From Oscillospiraceae bacterium (GTDB lineage: Bacteria; Bacillota; Clostridia; Oscillospirales; Oscillospiraceae): 64,000 bases of DNA. The stretch covers positions 1-64,000 of the forward strand of contig JAGAQA010000033.1 in assembly GCA_017622995.1 (NCBI GenBank), read 5' to 3'. The position numbers and the translations under genes were made by a program. Of the stretch, positions 15,623-22,826 are shown piece after piece (position 1 is the stretch's first letter; every line of letters begins with the position of its first letter). The notes beneath the pieces were generated by a model. That model saw only the letters and a list, made by a program, of their open reading frames with translations, had not been told where the DNA came from and searched no databases.

Positions 15623-16849
15623 ATGCCGACTGTCATTCCCTATGTACCCCAGCGAATCACCGTACATCTGGGCGCCCCCGGCGCGGATGCGGAGAATGTG
15701 ACCGTCAGCTTCCCGGACTATGTAAAAAATGTGGCCTCCTCGGAGATTTACCCCACCTGGGAGGAAAGCGCCCTGCGGGCAAACATCCTGGCCATTGTGT
15801 CCTTCGCCCTGAACCGGGTGTATACGGAGTTCTACCGCAGCCGGGGCTATGACTTTGACATCACCAGCTCCACGGCCTACGACCAGTTTTTTGTAAAGGG
15901 CCGCAGCTTCTTTGCCAATGTGGCAAGGCTGGTGGATGACCTGTTTAACAGCTATCTGCGCCGACCGGGCTTCGTAGAACCCCTGGCCGCCAAATTCTGC
16001 AACGGCACCACCGTCACCTGTGAAGGCCTCAGCCAGTGGGGCAGCCAGAATCTTGCCCAGCAGGGCTACAACTCTGTGGAGATTCTCCGTTCCTACTACG
16101 GGGATGTGGAGATTGTTGCCGACGCGCCCATACAGAACTACACCTCCTCCTACCCCGGCATCCCACTGCGCCGGGGCAGCATCGGACCCAATGTGGTGGT
16201 GGTTCAGGTGGAGCTGAACCGCATCTCCCAAAACTATCCCGCCATTCCCAAGATCCCATCGGTGGACGGTATTTTCGGCGCTCAGACGGAAAACGCCCTC
16301 ATTGCCTTCCAGCGTATCTTCAATCTGGACCCGGACGGTGTGGTGGGACCGGCCACCTGGTACGCGCTGGTGCGGCTGTACACCGCCGTAAATTCCCTGT
16401 CGGAGCTGCGCAGCCAGGGACAGCAGTTTTATACCATCACCTGGAACGGAAGCCGCCCCATTCAGGAGGGAGACCGGGGAATCCGGGTGGAGCACCTGCA
16501 ATATATGCTCAGCGTCATTGGGGCCTTTATATCCGCCATTCCAGAGATCGCCGTTGACGGCATCTTCGGTCCCGCCACGAAAAACGCCGTTATTGCCGCC
16601 CAGCGGTACTTTGGTCTGCCCCAGACCGGCACTGTGGATCTGGCCACCTGGGATGAAATCTATGACCAGTTTACCGGCATTGAAAACGCCAGCTTCCGGG
16701 ATCTGGAGCGCTTTCCCTATACCGCCGCCGTCATCAGCGGCACACCGCCCAGAAACCGGTACAGCCGCACCAGCACCATGACCCAATTCCCGGGCTACAA
16801 CCTATCCATGTCCAATCAGGATACGGTCAGACAGGAGGTCGTGCGATGA
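15623..16849 (+). CDS. SpoIID/LytB-like domain protein with two peptidoglycan-binding domains
   Basis: In this 408-residue protein, residues 30-165 resemble the SpoIID/LytB lytic transglycosylase domain. A V-A-S-S-E-I segment places Glu41 where the SpoIID catalytic glutamate lies, and residues 133-160 contain the typical CEGLSQWGSQNLAQQGY block before EILRSYYG. Two PG_binding_1 domains follow (about 185-250 and 283-348), each with DGIFG and an ATW ending. There is no signal peptide, unlike SpoIID itself, so it may act in the mother-cell cytoplasm or on the spore surface rather than across a membrane. The family link is by motif; activity is unproven. Confidence 0.78.
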   Translation: MPTVIPYVPQRITVHLGAPGADAENVTVSFPDYVKNVASSEIYPTWEESALRANILAIVSFALNRVYTEFYRSRGYDFDITSSTAYDQFFVKGRSFFANVARLVDDLFNSYLRRPGFVEPLAAKFCNGTTVTCEGLSQWGSQNLAQQGYNSVEILRSYYGDVEIVADAPIQNYTSSYPGIPLRRGSIGPNVVVVQVELNRISQNYPAIPKIPSVDGIFGAQTENALIAFQRIFNLDPDGVVGPATWYALVRLYTAVNSLSELRSQGQQFYTITWNGSRPIQEGDRGIRVEHLQYMLSVIGAFISAIPEIAVDGIFGPATKNAVIAAQRYFGLPQTGTVDLATWDEIYDQFTGIENASFRDLERFPYTAAVISGTPPRNRYSRTSTMTQFPGYNLSMSNQDTVRQEVVR

Positions 16850-17406
16850 AACCCACATCAAGCTTTCTTGGGCAGCCCATTCGGAGCCTGCAAACCATGC
16901 TGCGGGTGCTGTCCGAACACAATGCGGAACACAAAACCCTGATCCCCGACGGAATCTACGGACCGGATACCATGTCCGCCGTCCGGATTTTCCAGCAAAA
17001 AAACCGCCTGCCCATTACGGGTGTGACGGATCAGCTGACCTGGGAAGCGGTGGTGGCGGCCTATGAGCTGGCTCTGGTGGAGGTAACGCTGCCGGAGACG
17101 CTTCAGGTGCTCCTGAACCCCAACGCGTCCGTAACCCATGGGCAGAGCGGCCCCATCGTATACCTGGCCCAGGTGATATTAACCGTTCTGGGCGACAACT
17201 ACCACTGCATCCCCTCCCCGCCCATTACGGGAATTCTGGATGCCGCCACCAGCGACGCTCTGGAGCATTTCCAGCAGCTGAGCGGCCTGCCCATTACCGG
17301 GGACCTGGACCGGCACACCTGGAAGCATCTGGCCCTGCAGTTTCCCATGGCATCCAATTTACCCATCAACGAGGGAACCCGGGAGGTTTACGGTAAGAAA
17401 CGGTAG
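16846..17406 (+). CDS. Tandem peptidoglycan-binding domain protein
   Basis: This 186-residue protein consists almost only of two PG_binding_1 domains (about 9-73 and 95-165), recognised by IPDGIYGPDTMSAVRIFQQ and the second ITGILDAATSDALEHFQQ. It overlaps the preceding gene by ATGA, so it is translationally coupled. No signal peptide or catalytic domain is present. With its neighbour it could form a cortex-binding complex. Confidence 0.75.
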   Translation: MKPTSSFLGQPIRSLQTMLRVLSEHNAEHKTLIPDGIYGPDTMSAVRIFQQKNRLPITGVTDQLTWEAVVAAYELALVEVTLPETLQVLLNPNASVTHGQSGPIVYLAQVILTVLGDNYHCIPSPPITGILDAATSDALEHFQQLSGLPITGDLDRHTWKHLALQFPMASNLPINEGTREVYGKKR

Positions 17407-17421
17407 CAAATTCTTGCCGCA

Positions 17422-17562
17422 TCCAAAAAATGGCAGCGATCTTTCGATCGCTGCCATTTGGCACATATCTCTTCCTCCAGGATCCGGCGTGTCACAAGTC
17501 CGCCGTCGGCTTATCCGCGAATATTTCCACGGCATCGGCTTCCTCCACCGCTCCTGCCTTGT
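17422..17562 (-). ncRNA. Candidate small structured RNA (promoter-to-terminator unit)
   Basis: An unclaimed transcript of about 140 nt on the minus strand would start near 17562, 7 nt after an extended -10 box, and end in a strong terminator. Pairings visible by eye are GGUACA at the 5' end with UGUGCC before the terminator, CAGGA with UCCUG inside it, CCGUG-GAAAUAUU-CGCGG, and CGGCG with CGCCG. Two GGAGGAAG motifs lie on opposite sides of the fold. I do not recognise it as 6S, SRP, tmRNA, RNase P or a known riboswitch. A short frame ending VEIFADKPTADL and another beginning MPWKYSRISR are open, so a tiny peptide cannot be excluded. Confidence 0.5.
17425..17459 (-). terminator. Terminator of the candidate small RNA
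   Basis: A perfect 14 bp stem (AAATGGCAGCGATC at 17428-17441 with its complement at 17446-17459) has a GAAA loop on the minus strand and runs into six T residues. On the plus strand it could also stop transcription from the PG-binding operon, but the T-run there is short. Confidence 0.8.
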
Positions 17563-17568
17563 ACCTAC

Positions 17569-17577
17569 AGTATACCA
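17569..17577 (-). promoter_or_regulatory. Extended -10 promoter for the candidate small RNA
   Basis: TGGTATACT on the minus strand is an extended -10 element (TGn plus TATACT). A weak TTCACC lies 19 nt upstream. No annotated gene start follows within 140 nt. Confidence 0.5.
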
Positions 17578-17683
17578 GATCCAAAGAGCGAATGGTGAAG
17601 AAACCTTGAACGAACGGAAAAGATTTTTAAAAAGCATCCGGATCTTTCGCCCTACCGGCGGCGGATTTGGCCGAAGGGCTGCC

Positions 17684-18064
17684 TCAGGCCGGGTAAACGT
17701 TGCTGATCAGCAGCAGAACCGGCAGCGCCAGGGTGAACATACTGACGGCCCAGGCATACATGGCTTTTCTGGACAGAAACATCATGGCAAGGCAGCCGCC
17801 GGTTAATGCCAGGGGGCCCACCACCGCCATATACCGGGAAATATGAAAGGCAAATTCACCGGTGGACAGCAGGTTGAGGCCCACGCTCTCCGGCAGATGG
17901 GCGGCATTGTAGCCCGCAAACCTCAGGGCATAGTAGACCACCGGAGCGGCCAGGACAAGCTTTCGCAGCCGGTAGATCCAGCTCACGATGATGCCCACCA
18001 CCCGCTTAAAGGAATCGTAGAATTTGAGGAAACCGTTTTTCTCCGCCTGTTCTGTATTTTTCAT
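17684..18064 (-). CDS. Hypothetical membrane protein, three predicted helices
   Basis: This 126-residue protein has a charged N-terminus and hydrophobic segments near residues 36-48, 73-92 and 100-122. It contains no motif that I recognise. It is apparently monocistronic and divergent from a 41-residue membrane peptide gene. Confidence 0.6.
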   Translation of the reverse strand: MKNTEQAEKNGFLKFYDSFKRVVGIIVSWIYRLRKLVLAAPVVYYALRFAGYNAAHLPESVGLNLLSTGEFAFHISRYMAVVGPLALTGGCLAMMFLSRKAMYAWAVSMFTLALPVLLLISNVYPA

Positions 18065-18151
18065 AAATCCTCCAAAAGAAAGAAACTGTCCAAATTATCG
18101 GACATTTGTTTTGGTAGTATGGGGTCATCAAAAGAAAGGATGTGGATTCAT

Positions 18152-18277
18152 ATGAAACCTGTCAAATACCCCAACCAAGGCAATGCCTTTTCTCAGAAGC
18201 TGCTCAACGGCCTGACCATGCTGCTGTCCTGCATGGGCTTTACCGCGGCAATTGTGTGCCTGCTGCTGTTTCTCTGA
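18152..18277 (+). CDS. Small single-pass membrane protein (41 residues)
   Basis: The frame begins MKPVKYPNQGNAFSQK and ends in one hydrophobic helix (LLSCMGFTAAIVCLLLFL). AGAAAGGATG lies upstream of the ATG, with in-frame alternatives a few codons earlier. It is compact, ends 4 nt before the convergent coaX gene and has a plausible ribosome site, so I regard it as real. Function unknown. Confidence 0.55.
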   Translation: MKPVKYPNQGNAFSQKLLNGLTMLLSCMGFTAAIVCLLLFL

Positions 18278-18280
18278 GCT

Positions 18281-19048
18281 TCAGCGTACATTCTCCCAGT
18301 AAAGCGCCGCAAGGCCCTGGATTACCAGATCCCGTTCGTAGCGCATGGGGGTTTTGCACAGCGGCACCACATACTGGCCGATGCGGCCGGTGGCGATGAC
18401 CGTTGCCTTTGCCCCCAGCTCCTCCTCCATCCGCTCCACCATGCCGTCCAGCATGGCGGCAGCGCCCACCATAATGCCGGAGCGCATACATTCCACCGTG
18501 TTGCGGCCAATGGTCCGCCTGGGCGCGTCCAGCTGCAAGCCCGGCAGCAGGGCCGCCCGCTGGGTCAGGGCCTCCATGGAGATGCGGATGCCCGGGCAGA
18601 TGCTTCCGCCGATCATGGCCCCGTTTTGGTCCAGCACCATAAGGGTGGTGGCCGTACCCAGATGAATCACAATCAGCGGGGGCTTTTCCAGCTTGAGGGC
18701 TGCCACACAGCCCACCACCAGGTCGGCGCCGGTCTGGGCCGGGTTATCGATCCGGATGTTGAGCCCGGTCCGGATACCGGGGCCCACAACCAGAATGTTT
18801 TTGGAAAACAGCTTTGTAAGGGCGGTTTTCAGGGCATTGAGCACCTGGGGAACCACAGAGGAAACAATGGCGCCCTCAATTTCGGAGGTGGGAATATCCC
18901 GGATTGCCAGCAGCATTTTCAGATCAATGGCGTATTCGTCGGAGGTTTTGGTGGTGTCCGTACGGAGCCGGGCCTGGAAGACAATGGTTTTGCCCTTCAC
19001 GGCGCCGATGGTAATATTGGTATTTCCGATATTCACCGCAAGGATCAT
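18281..19048 (-). CDS. coaX: Type III pantothenate kinase
   Basis: This 255-residue ASKHA-fold kinase phosphorylates pantothenate, the first step of coenzyme A synthesis. Motifs are DIGNT-like VNIGNTNITIG at the N-terminus, IRIDNPAQTGADLVVGCVAA with the catalytic aspartate, and GTATTLMVLD followed by GGSICPGIRIS. Type III enzymes use monovalent cations and are not feedback inhibited by CoA. It overlaps the upstream phosphodiesterase gene by 4 nt. Confidence 0.93.
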   Translation of the reverse strand: MILAVNIGNTNITIGAVKGKTIVFQARLRTDTTKTSDEYAIDLKMLLAIRDIPTSEIEGAIVSSVVPQVLNALKTALTKLFSKNILVVGPGIRTGLNIRIDNPAQTGADLVVGCVAALKLEKPPLIVIHLGTATTLMVLDQNGAMIGGSICPGIRISMEALTQRAALLPGLQLDAPRRTIGRNTVECMRSGIMVGAAAMLDGMVERMEEELGAKATVIATGRIGQYVVPLCKTPMRYERDLVIQGLAALYWENVR

Positions 19049-19539
19049 GTCTCTTCCTCCAAGTCAGCGCCGGTGAGAATCCGGCAGTCTTTGATAACCC
19101 CATTCTCCAGCTCCAGCCATCCGGCGGTTCCGCCATAGCCGGCACTGCCCGGGTTCATGACCAGAAGACCGTCGTCCTCGTAGTGGCAGTCCGGAATGTG
19201 GGTGTGGCCGTAGAGGACGATTTGGGCTCCGGCCTGACGGGCATCCCGCAGAAGGGGCCACAGGGTCAGCTTCACATTGTGCCGGTGGCCATGGGTCATG
19301 TATACATTGCAGCCGCCCAGCCTGGGCATCAGAACAAGGGGCAGATCCTCCCGGCAGGTATAGGCATCACAGTTTCCGGGCACCTGATAAAAGGCTATGT
19401 TGGGGAACAGCTGCTTTAGGTCAAACCCGTCGGGGTAATAGTCTCCCAGATGAAGAATGCAGTCCGGCTTCCGTTTTTCCGCGCATTCTTCCATAAACGA
19501 CATGGCATGATGACTGTCCGATAAAACCAAAATTCGCAT
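19045..19539 (-). CDS. Metallophosphoesterase, YfcE/MJ0936 family
   Basis: This 164-residue calcineurin-like phosphodiesterase has metal-ligand motifs SDSH, LHLGDY, PGNCD, TH-GH and YGHTHIP in family order. Relatives hydrolyse phosphodiesters in vitro, but their physiological substrate is unknown. It is translationally coupled to coaX through an ATGA overlap. Confidence 0.88.
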   Translation of the reverse strand: MRILVLSDSHHAMSFMEECAEKRKPDCILHLGDYYPDGFDLKQLFPNIAFYQVPGNCDAYTCREDLPLVLMPRLGGCNVYMTHGHRHNVKLTLWPLLRDARQAGAQIVLYGHTHIPDCHYEDDGLLVMNPGSAGYGGTAGWLELENGVIKDCRILTGADLEEET

Positions 19540-19624
19540 AAATCCAATCCATCCTCTATTATTTACGCTGCGTTATTGTACCATACCTTTTTGAAGAAAT
19601 CTACTGACGAATTATTTTTTCCCG

Positions 19625-19652
19625 GCATTTTTTGAAATGTGGGGCATATACT
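19625..19652 (+). promoter_or_regulatory. Sigma-E-like promoter of the proline-rich three-gene operon
   Basis: GCATTTT (19625-19631) and CATATACT (19645-19652) are separated by 13 nt. This fits the sigma-E pattern kmATATT / CATACAmT at 6 of 7 and 7 of 8 positions. The ATG at 19689 follows with AAGGAGG. Confidence 0.55.
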
Positions 19653-19688
19653 GGTGGCGAAGGTCATTGCAAAAAGGAGGAACGGATT

Positions 19689-19922
19689 ATGGATGATTCC
19701 CGCCCCAGCCAGGACGAATTACAAAGGGCCATGCGCTTTGCCTCTTCCCCGGAGGCCCAGCAGCTGAAAAACCTTTTGCAGCAAAGCAATGCCCAGGGGC
19801 TGAAAACCGCCATGGAGCAGGCTGCCAAAGGGGACTTATCCGCTGCCAAGGCATCCATTGAGCGGTATCTGGCCACCAATGAAGCACAAGAACTGCTCAA
19901 ACAGCTGCGGAACAACCCATGA
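19689..19922 (+). CDS. Small helical protein, first gene of a putative sporulation operon
   Basis: This 77-residue, cysteine-free protein is predicted as three or four helices (SPEAQQLKNLLQQS, GLKTAMEQAAKGDLSAAKAS, AQELLKQLRN). I recognise no named family. A strong AAGGAGG precedes the ATG. It overlaps the next gene by ATGA. The sigma-E-like promoter suggests mother-cell expression. Confidence 0.6.
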   Translation: MDDSRPSQDELQRAMRFASSPEAQQLKNLLQQSNAQGLKTAMEQAAKGDLSAAKASIERYLATNEAQELLKQLRNNP

Positions 19923-20302
19923 GTGAGCTTGAAGACCAGCTGGGAGCCATTCTGGGCAATCCCAAAATGATGGAATCCATTATGGCCCTGGCCCAGTCCA
20001 TGGGGCAGCCGGAGCAGCCCCAGGACGGAAAAGGACCGGAAGAAAAGGCTCCGCCCAAGCCGCCGGGCCCCCCGGGCCCGCCCCCGCCGGGAGGCGGCGA
20101 CATGGACATGGCCATGATCAAGGCCCTGACGGGTTTTGCCCGGAACAGCTGCATTGACAAGGAGCAGAAAGCGCTCCTGAACGCCCTGTGTCCCTTTATC
20201 AGCAGGGAACGGCTGCAAAAGCTGGAAAAAGCCATGCGTGCCGCCAAAATTGCCCAACAGGCTTCCTGCCTTCTGGGCGAAAACGGAATGAAGCTGCTGT
20301 AA
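19919..20302 (+). CDS. Helical protein with a Pro/Gly-rich linker
   Basis: This 127-residue protein has an N-terminal helical segment (LGAILGNPKMMESIMALAQ), a collagen-like Pro/Gly linker near residues 43-60, and a C-terminal helical domain with three cysteines (ARNSCIDKEQKALLNALCP). No transmembrane segment or signal peptide is visible. It may form a complex with its neighbours; function unknown. Confidence 0.6.
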   Translation: MSELEDQLGAILGNPKMMESIMALAQSMGQPEQPQDGKGPEEKAPPKPPGPPGPPPPGGGDMDMAMIKALTGFARNSCIDKEQKALLNALCPFISRERLQKLEKAMRAAKIAQQASCLLGENGMKLL

Positions 20303-20315
20303 GGAGGGGCAAAAC

Positions 20316-20621
20316 ATGTATAACCGATACATCCCCGCGCCGGACGGAAGCTACAAAAAGCAAACGATTCCCGATTGTCCGCCCCCCTGCTCCCAACCGC
20401 AGGAACAGCAGAAGCCGCCATGCCCGCCCCCCAGGCCGCCGGAACCGCCGGCTGGGCCCGTGGGAGGAAAAAGCATCGGGGATTTCCTGGGCCAGCTGCT
20501 TCCCGCCGGGTTTGACACGGAGGATCTGATTGTGGTACTGCTGCTGCTTCTCATGTCCGGGAATTGCGACAGCGGCCCCAATATGCCCCTTATTACCATG
20601 CTGATCTACTTATTTTTATGA
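20316..20621 (+). CDS. Proline-rich protein with a C-terminal hydrophobic segment
   Basis: This 101-residue protein starts MYNRYIPAPDGSYKK, has a Pro-rich middle, then IGDFLGQLLPAGFDTEDLIV and a hydrophobic tail ending MLIYLFL. AAGGAGG precedes the ATG, 13 nt after gene two. The tail could anchor it in the forespore outer membrane. I do not know a function. Confidence 0.6.
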   Translation: MYNRYIPAPDGSYKKQTIPDCPPPCSQPQEQQKPPCPPPRPPEPPAGPVGGKSIGDFLGQLLPAGFDTEDLIVVLLLLLMSGNCDSGPNMPLITMLIYLFL

Positions 20622-20625
20622 AACA

Positions 20626-20660
20626 ACACGGCAGGCTCCGTTTTCAGGGAGTTTCTGCCG
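20626..20660. terminator. Convergent hairpin after the proline-rich operon
   Basis: Outer arms ACACGGCAG/CTGCCGTGT and inner arms CTCC/GGAG make a hairpin that overlaps the 3' end of the minus-strand GIY-YIG gene. The T-runs are weak on both strands. Confidence 0.45.
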
Positions 20661-20916
20661 TGTCCTCTTTCCGGGCGATCAGCGCATCTTTCTGGGCCCG
20701 TGTCAGCTTTTTTACTTCGATTTCCCGCTGCAAAGCCCGGGTGTGGTTTTCGCAGCTCTCCCGATAGACCAGACGCAGAGGGCCTCTGCCCCGGGTATAT
20801 TTGGCGCCTTTTCCGCTTTCGTGCAGCTTCAGTCGCTTTTCCGCGTCCCGGGCAATGCCGGTATACAACGTCCCATCCCCGCACAGAAGGATGTAGAGCT
20901 CCCATTTATCCTCCAT
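20644..20916 (-). CDS. GIY-YIG nuclease superfamily protein (UPF0213/YhbQ-like)
   Basis: This 90-residue single-domain protein has the motif as LYILLCGDGTLYTGIARD with the conserved R in EKRLKLH, then KGAKYTRGRGPLRLVY and E in CENHTRALQREIEVKKL. Free-standing members are thought to act in DNA repair or RNA processing, but their role is not settled. It overlaps the upstream membrane-protein gene by 11 nt. Confidence 0.88.
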   Translation of the reverse strand: MEDKWELYILLCGDGTLYTGIARDAEKRLKLHESGKGAKYTRGRGPLRLVYRESCENHTRALQREIEVKKLTRAQKDALIARKEDTAETP

Positions 20917-21424
20917 AACGGCCCAGCTTTCTGAAGAAAGGCTTCTGGAGAACCTGATCCAGGAGGAAAAAGCTCACATTGCCGATCACCACCAGTAAAA
21001 TCAGCAGCACACGGCCCATGTCCGCAAACTCTTCCTTGAGTTCCGGAAGCCCCAGAACGGAAAGCAGAAGGGTGTAGAGAATCCCGATGCTGCCGTTAAA
21101 CAGCAGCCCTTTCCAGAGGAACGGCAGCCTTCGTCTGTCCAGCCAGGGCTTTACCAAGGGATAGTAGCCCAGGAATACGAACACCCAGGCAGCTTCCCGG
21201 TCCGAAACCAGAAGCAGCGACAGAATCGCCACCGCCCCATACCAGGCCCAGCCCAGGCGATTGCCGCAGATATTCTTTACAATTTGCAGAAGAATGGCAC
21301 AGAGCATGGGCGACACATAGGTGGCAATGCCCAGAAGCCCTCCCAGCCACATGACGCACAGGGCCAGCGCGGCCAGCACGCCGCCCAGCGCCACGGTTCG
21401 GGAGGCGGAATTACCCTGATACAT
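20906..21424 (-). CDS. Polytopic membrane protein, ECF-S-component-like
   Basis: This 172-residue protein has about five hydrophobic helices. The N-terminal TVALGGVLAALALCVMWLGG and YVSPMLCAILLQIV are reminiscent of substrate-binding S components of ECF transporters, but no substrate motif or energising genes are adjacent. The call is tentative. Confidence 0.55.
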   Translation of the reverse strand: MYQGNSASRTVALGGVLAALALCVMWLGGLLGIATYVSPMLCAILLQIVKNICGNRLGWAWYGAVAILSLLLVSDREAAWVFVFLGYYPLVKPWLDRRRLPFLWKGLLFNGSIGILYTLLLSVLGLPELKEEFADMGRVLLILLVVIGNVSFFLLDQVLQKPFFRKLGRYGG

Positions 21425-21487
21425 GGAAAATCCTTCTTTCTATCGGAACATTACATAAAAAAGCCGATGAAAAAGTACATCTGTTTG

Positions 21488-21516
21488 TTGACAATGTCTC
21501 ATTCTTGCGCTATATT
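21488..21516 (+). promoter_or_regulatory. Strong sigma-A promoter
   Basis: A perfect TTGACA (21488-21493), a 17 nt spacer and TATATT (21511-21516) drive the small gene at 21573. Confidence 0.85.
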
Positions 21517-21572
21517 GGAGATAAAGAGGCAGGTCGTTTTGACACCTGGGAAGATATTAAGGAGGTTCTGTT

Positions 21573-21896
21573 ATGGAAGACTACGGCGAAATGATCCGCA
21601 ACACCTTTGAACTGGGCAGCGTAAGGGATGCCGAGGCACTGTTTGAAGCCTGCATTCTCAATGCCTTTCCCACCTTCCACTTCCGCCGTCTGGAGCTCAT
21701 CTGCTTCGTCAAGGACGCCCAGTATATGGAAGGCCGCAGCTGGAACCATGTTTTTGAAATCAACGCCGATACTCTGAACGGTTCCCCTGTCTGGGAGGTC
21801 AAGTGCCACCGGGTCACCATGGGAAAGACCCCGGACAAGCATGTGATTCTGGATTATAACACCCTGGCCTTTGTATCCTACGCAGAGGACAAATAA
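21573..21896 (+). CDS. Conserved hypothetical protein (107 residues)
   Basis: This soluble alpha/beta protein has a regular FHFRRLELICFVKDAQYME strand-loop and a C-terminal HVILDYNTLAFVSYAEDK. I recognise no named family. The strong promoter, AAGGAGG site and own terminator show an independent and well expressed unit. It has two cysteines and no signal peptide. Confidence 0.65.
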   Translation: MEDYGEMIRNTFELGSVRDAEALFEACILNAFPTFHFRRLELICFVKDAQYMEGRSWNHVFEINADTLNGSPVWEVKCHRVTMGKTPDKHVILDYNTLAFVSYAEDK

Positions 21897-21910
21897 CCAC
21901 ATGAACAGCA

Positions 21911-21940
21911 CCTCCACCGGGTAACCGGTGGAGGTTATTT
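21911..21940 (+). terminator. Terminator after the 107-residue protein gene
   Basis: A perfect 10 bp stem CCTCCACCGG/CCGGTGGAGG with a GTAA loop is followed by TTATTTTACTTT. It also lies between convergent genes. Confidence 0.85.
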
Positions 21941-22710
21941 TACTTTCCGGCCCGGTCGGCCAGAATCAGCTTTTTCACAGCCTCAATGCCGACCTTGATG
22001 GCGCCGGAGGTATCCTCGGTCATGGGCATAAACATCCCTGCCTTCTCCCGCTCCTGGTTCCAAACCACATGGAAGCAGCTGCCACAGCGAACCTTCCGGG
22101 CGGCGGCCACCACAAACAGGGCGGCGGATTCCATTTCGCTGGCCTTGACCCCCAGCCGTTTCCAGCTCTCCCACTTTTGCAGCAGATCATAGTACACGGG
22201 GCTCATTTCCGGACTGTGCTGGCCGTAGAAGGAATCCTTGCACTGCACCACCCCCACATGGGTCCGGAAGCCCAGCTCCCGGCTTGCCTCCCGCAGGGCG
22301 GCGGTAACATCAAAATCGGGGACGGCAGGGAATTCCAGGGGGGCATATTCCAAAGAGGTATGCTCAAACCGAACGGCGCCGCTGGCAACCACCACATCGC
22401 CGGGGCACACCTCCAGGTCGATACCGCCGCAGGTGCCCACCCGAATAAAGGTATCGGCGCCGATGTTTGCCAGTTCCTCCATGGCGATAGAGGCCGAGGG
22501 GCCGCCGATGCCGGTGGAGCAGACGGAGACCTTCTCGCCCAGAAGAGTGCCGGTATAGACATTGTACTCCCGGTTCATGCCGATATGGACGGGGTGATCA
22601 AAATGCGCGGCAATGGCCTCACAGCGGCCGGGATCACCGGGCAGGAATACGTAGCGCCCCACGTCTCCTTCCGCGCAGTGAATATGAAATTGCTTTTCCG
22701 TCTTCTGCAT
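21940..22710 (-). CDS. udp: Uridine phosphorylase family nucleoside phosphorylase
   Basis: This 256-residue enzyme phosphorolyses nucleosides for salvage. Visible are the phosphate-site [42 protein letters not shown] and the ribose-binding [11 protein letters not shown]. The spacing fits uridine phosphorylase better than trimeric purine nucleoside phosphorylase, but base specificity is not certain. The ATG at 22710 has AAAGGAGC upstream. Monocistronic. Confidence 0.85.
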   Translation of the reverse strand: MQKTEKQFHIHCAEGDVGRYVFLPGDPGRCEAIAAHFDHPVHIGMNREYNVYTGTLLGEKVSVCSTGIGGPSASIAMEELANIGADTFIRVGTCGGIDLEVCPGDVVVASGAVRFEHTSLEYAPLEFPAVPDFDVTAALREASRELGFRTHVGVVQCKDSFYGQHSPEMSPVYYDLLQKWESWKRLGVKASEMESAALFVVAAARKVRCGSCFHVVWNQEREKAGMFMPMTEDTSGAIKVGIEAVKKLILADRAGK

Positions 22711-22826
22711 AGCAAGCGCTCCTTTTGTTGGTATTATACAAAAAGTATAGCACAGAAACACAAATTTTTCAAGCATCCGCTTGTTTCGGTATGGAAGTCA
22801 TTGAGAAAAAAGAAGCGAAGCTGCAT

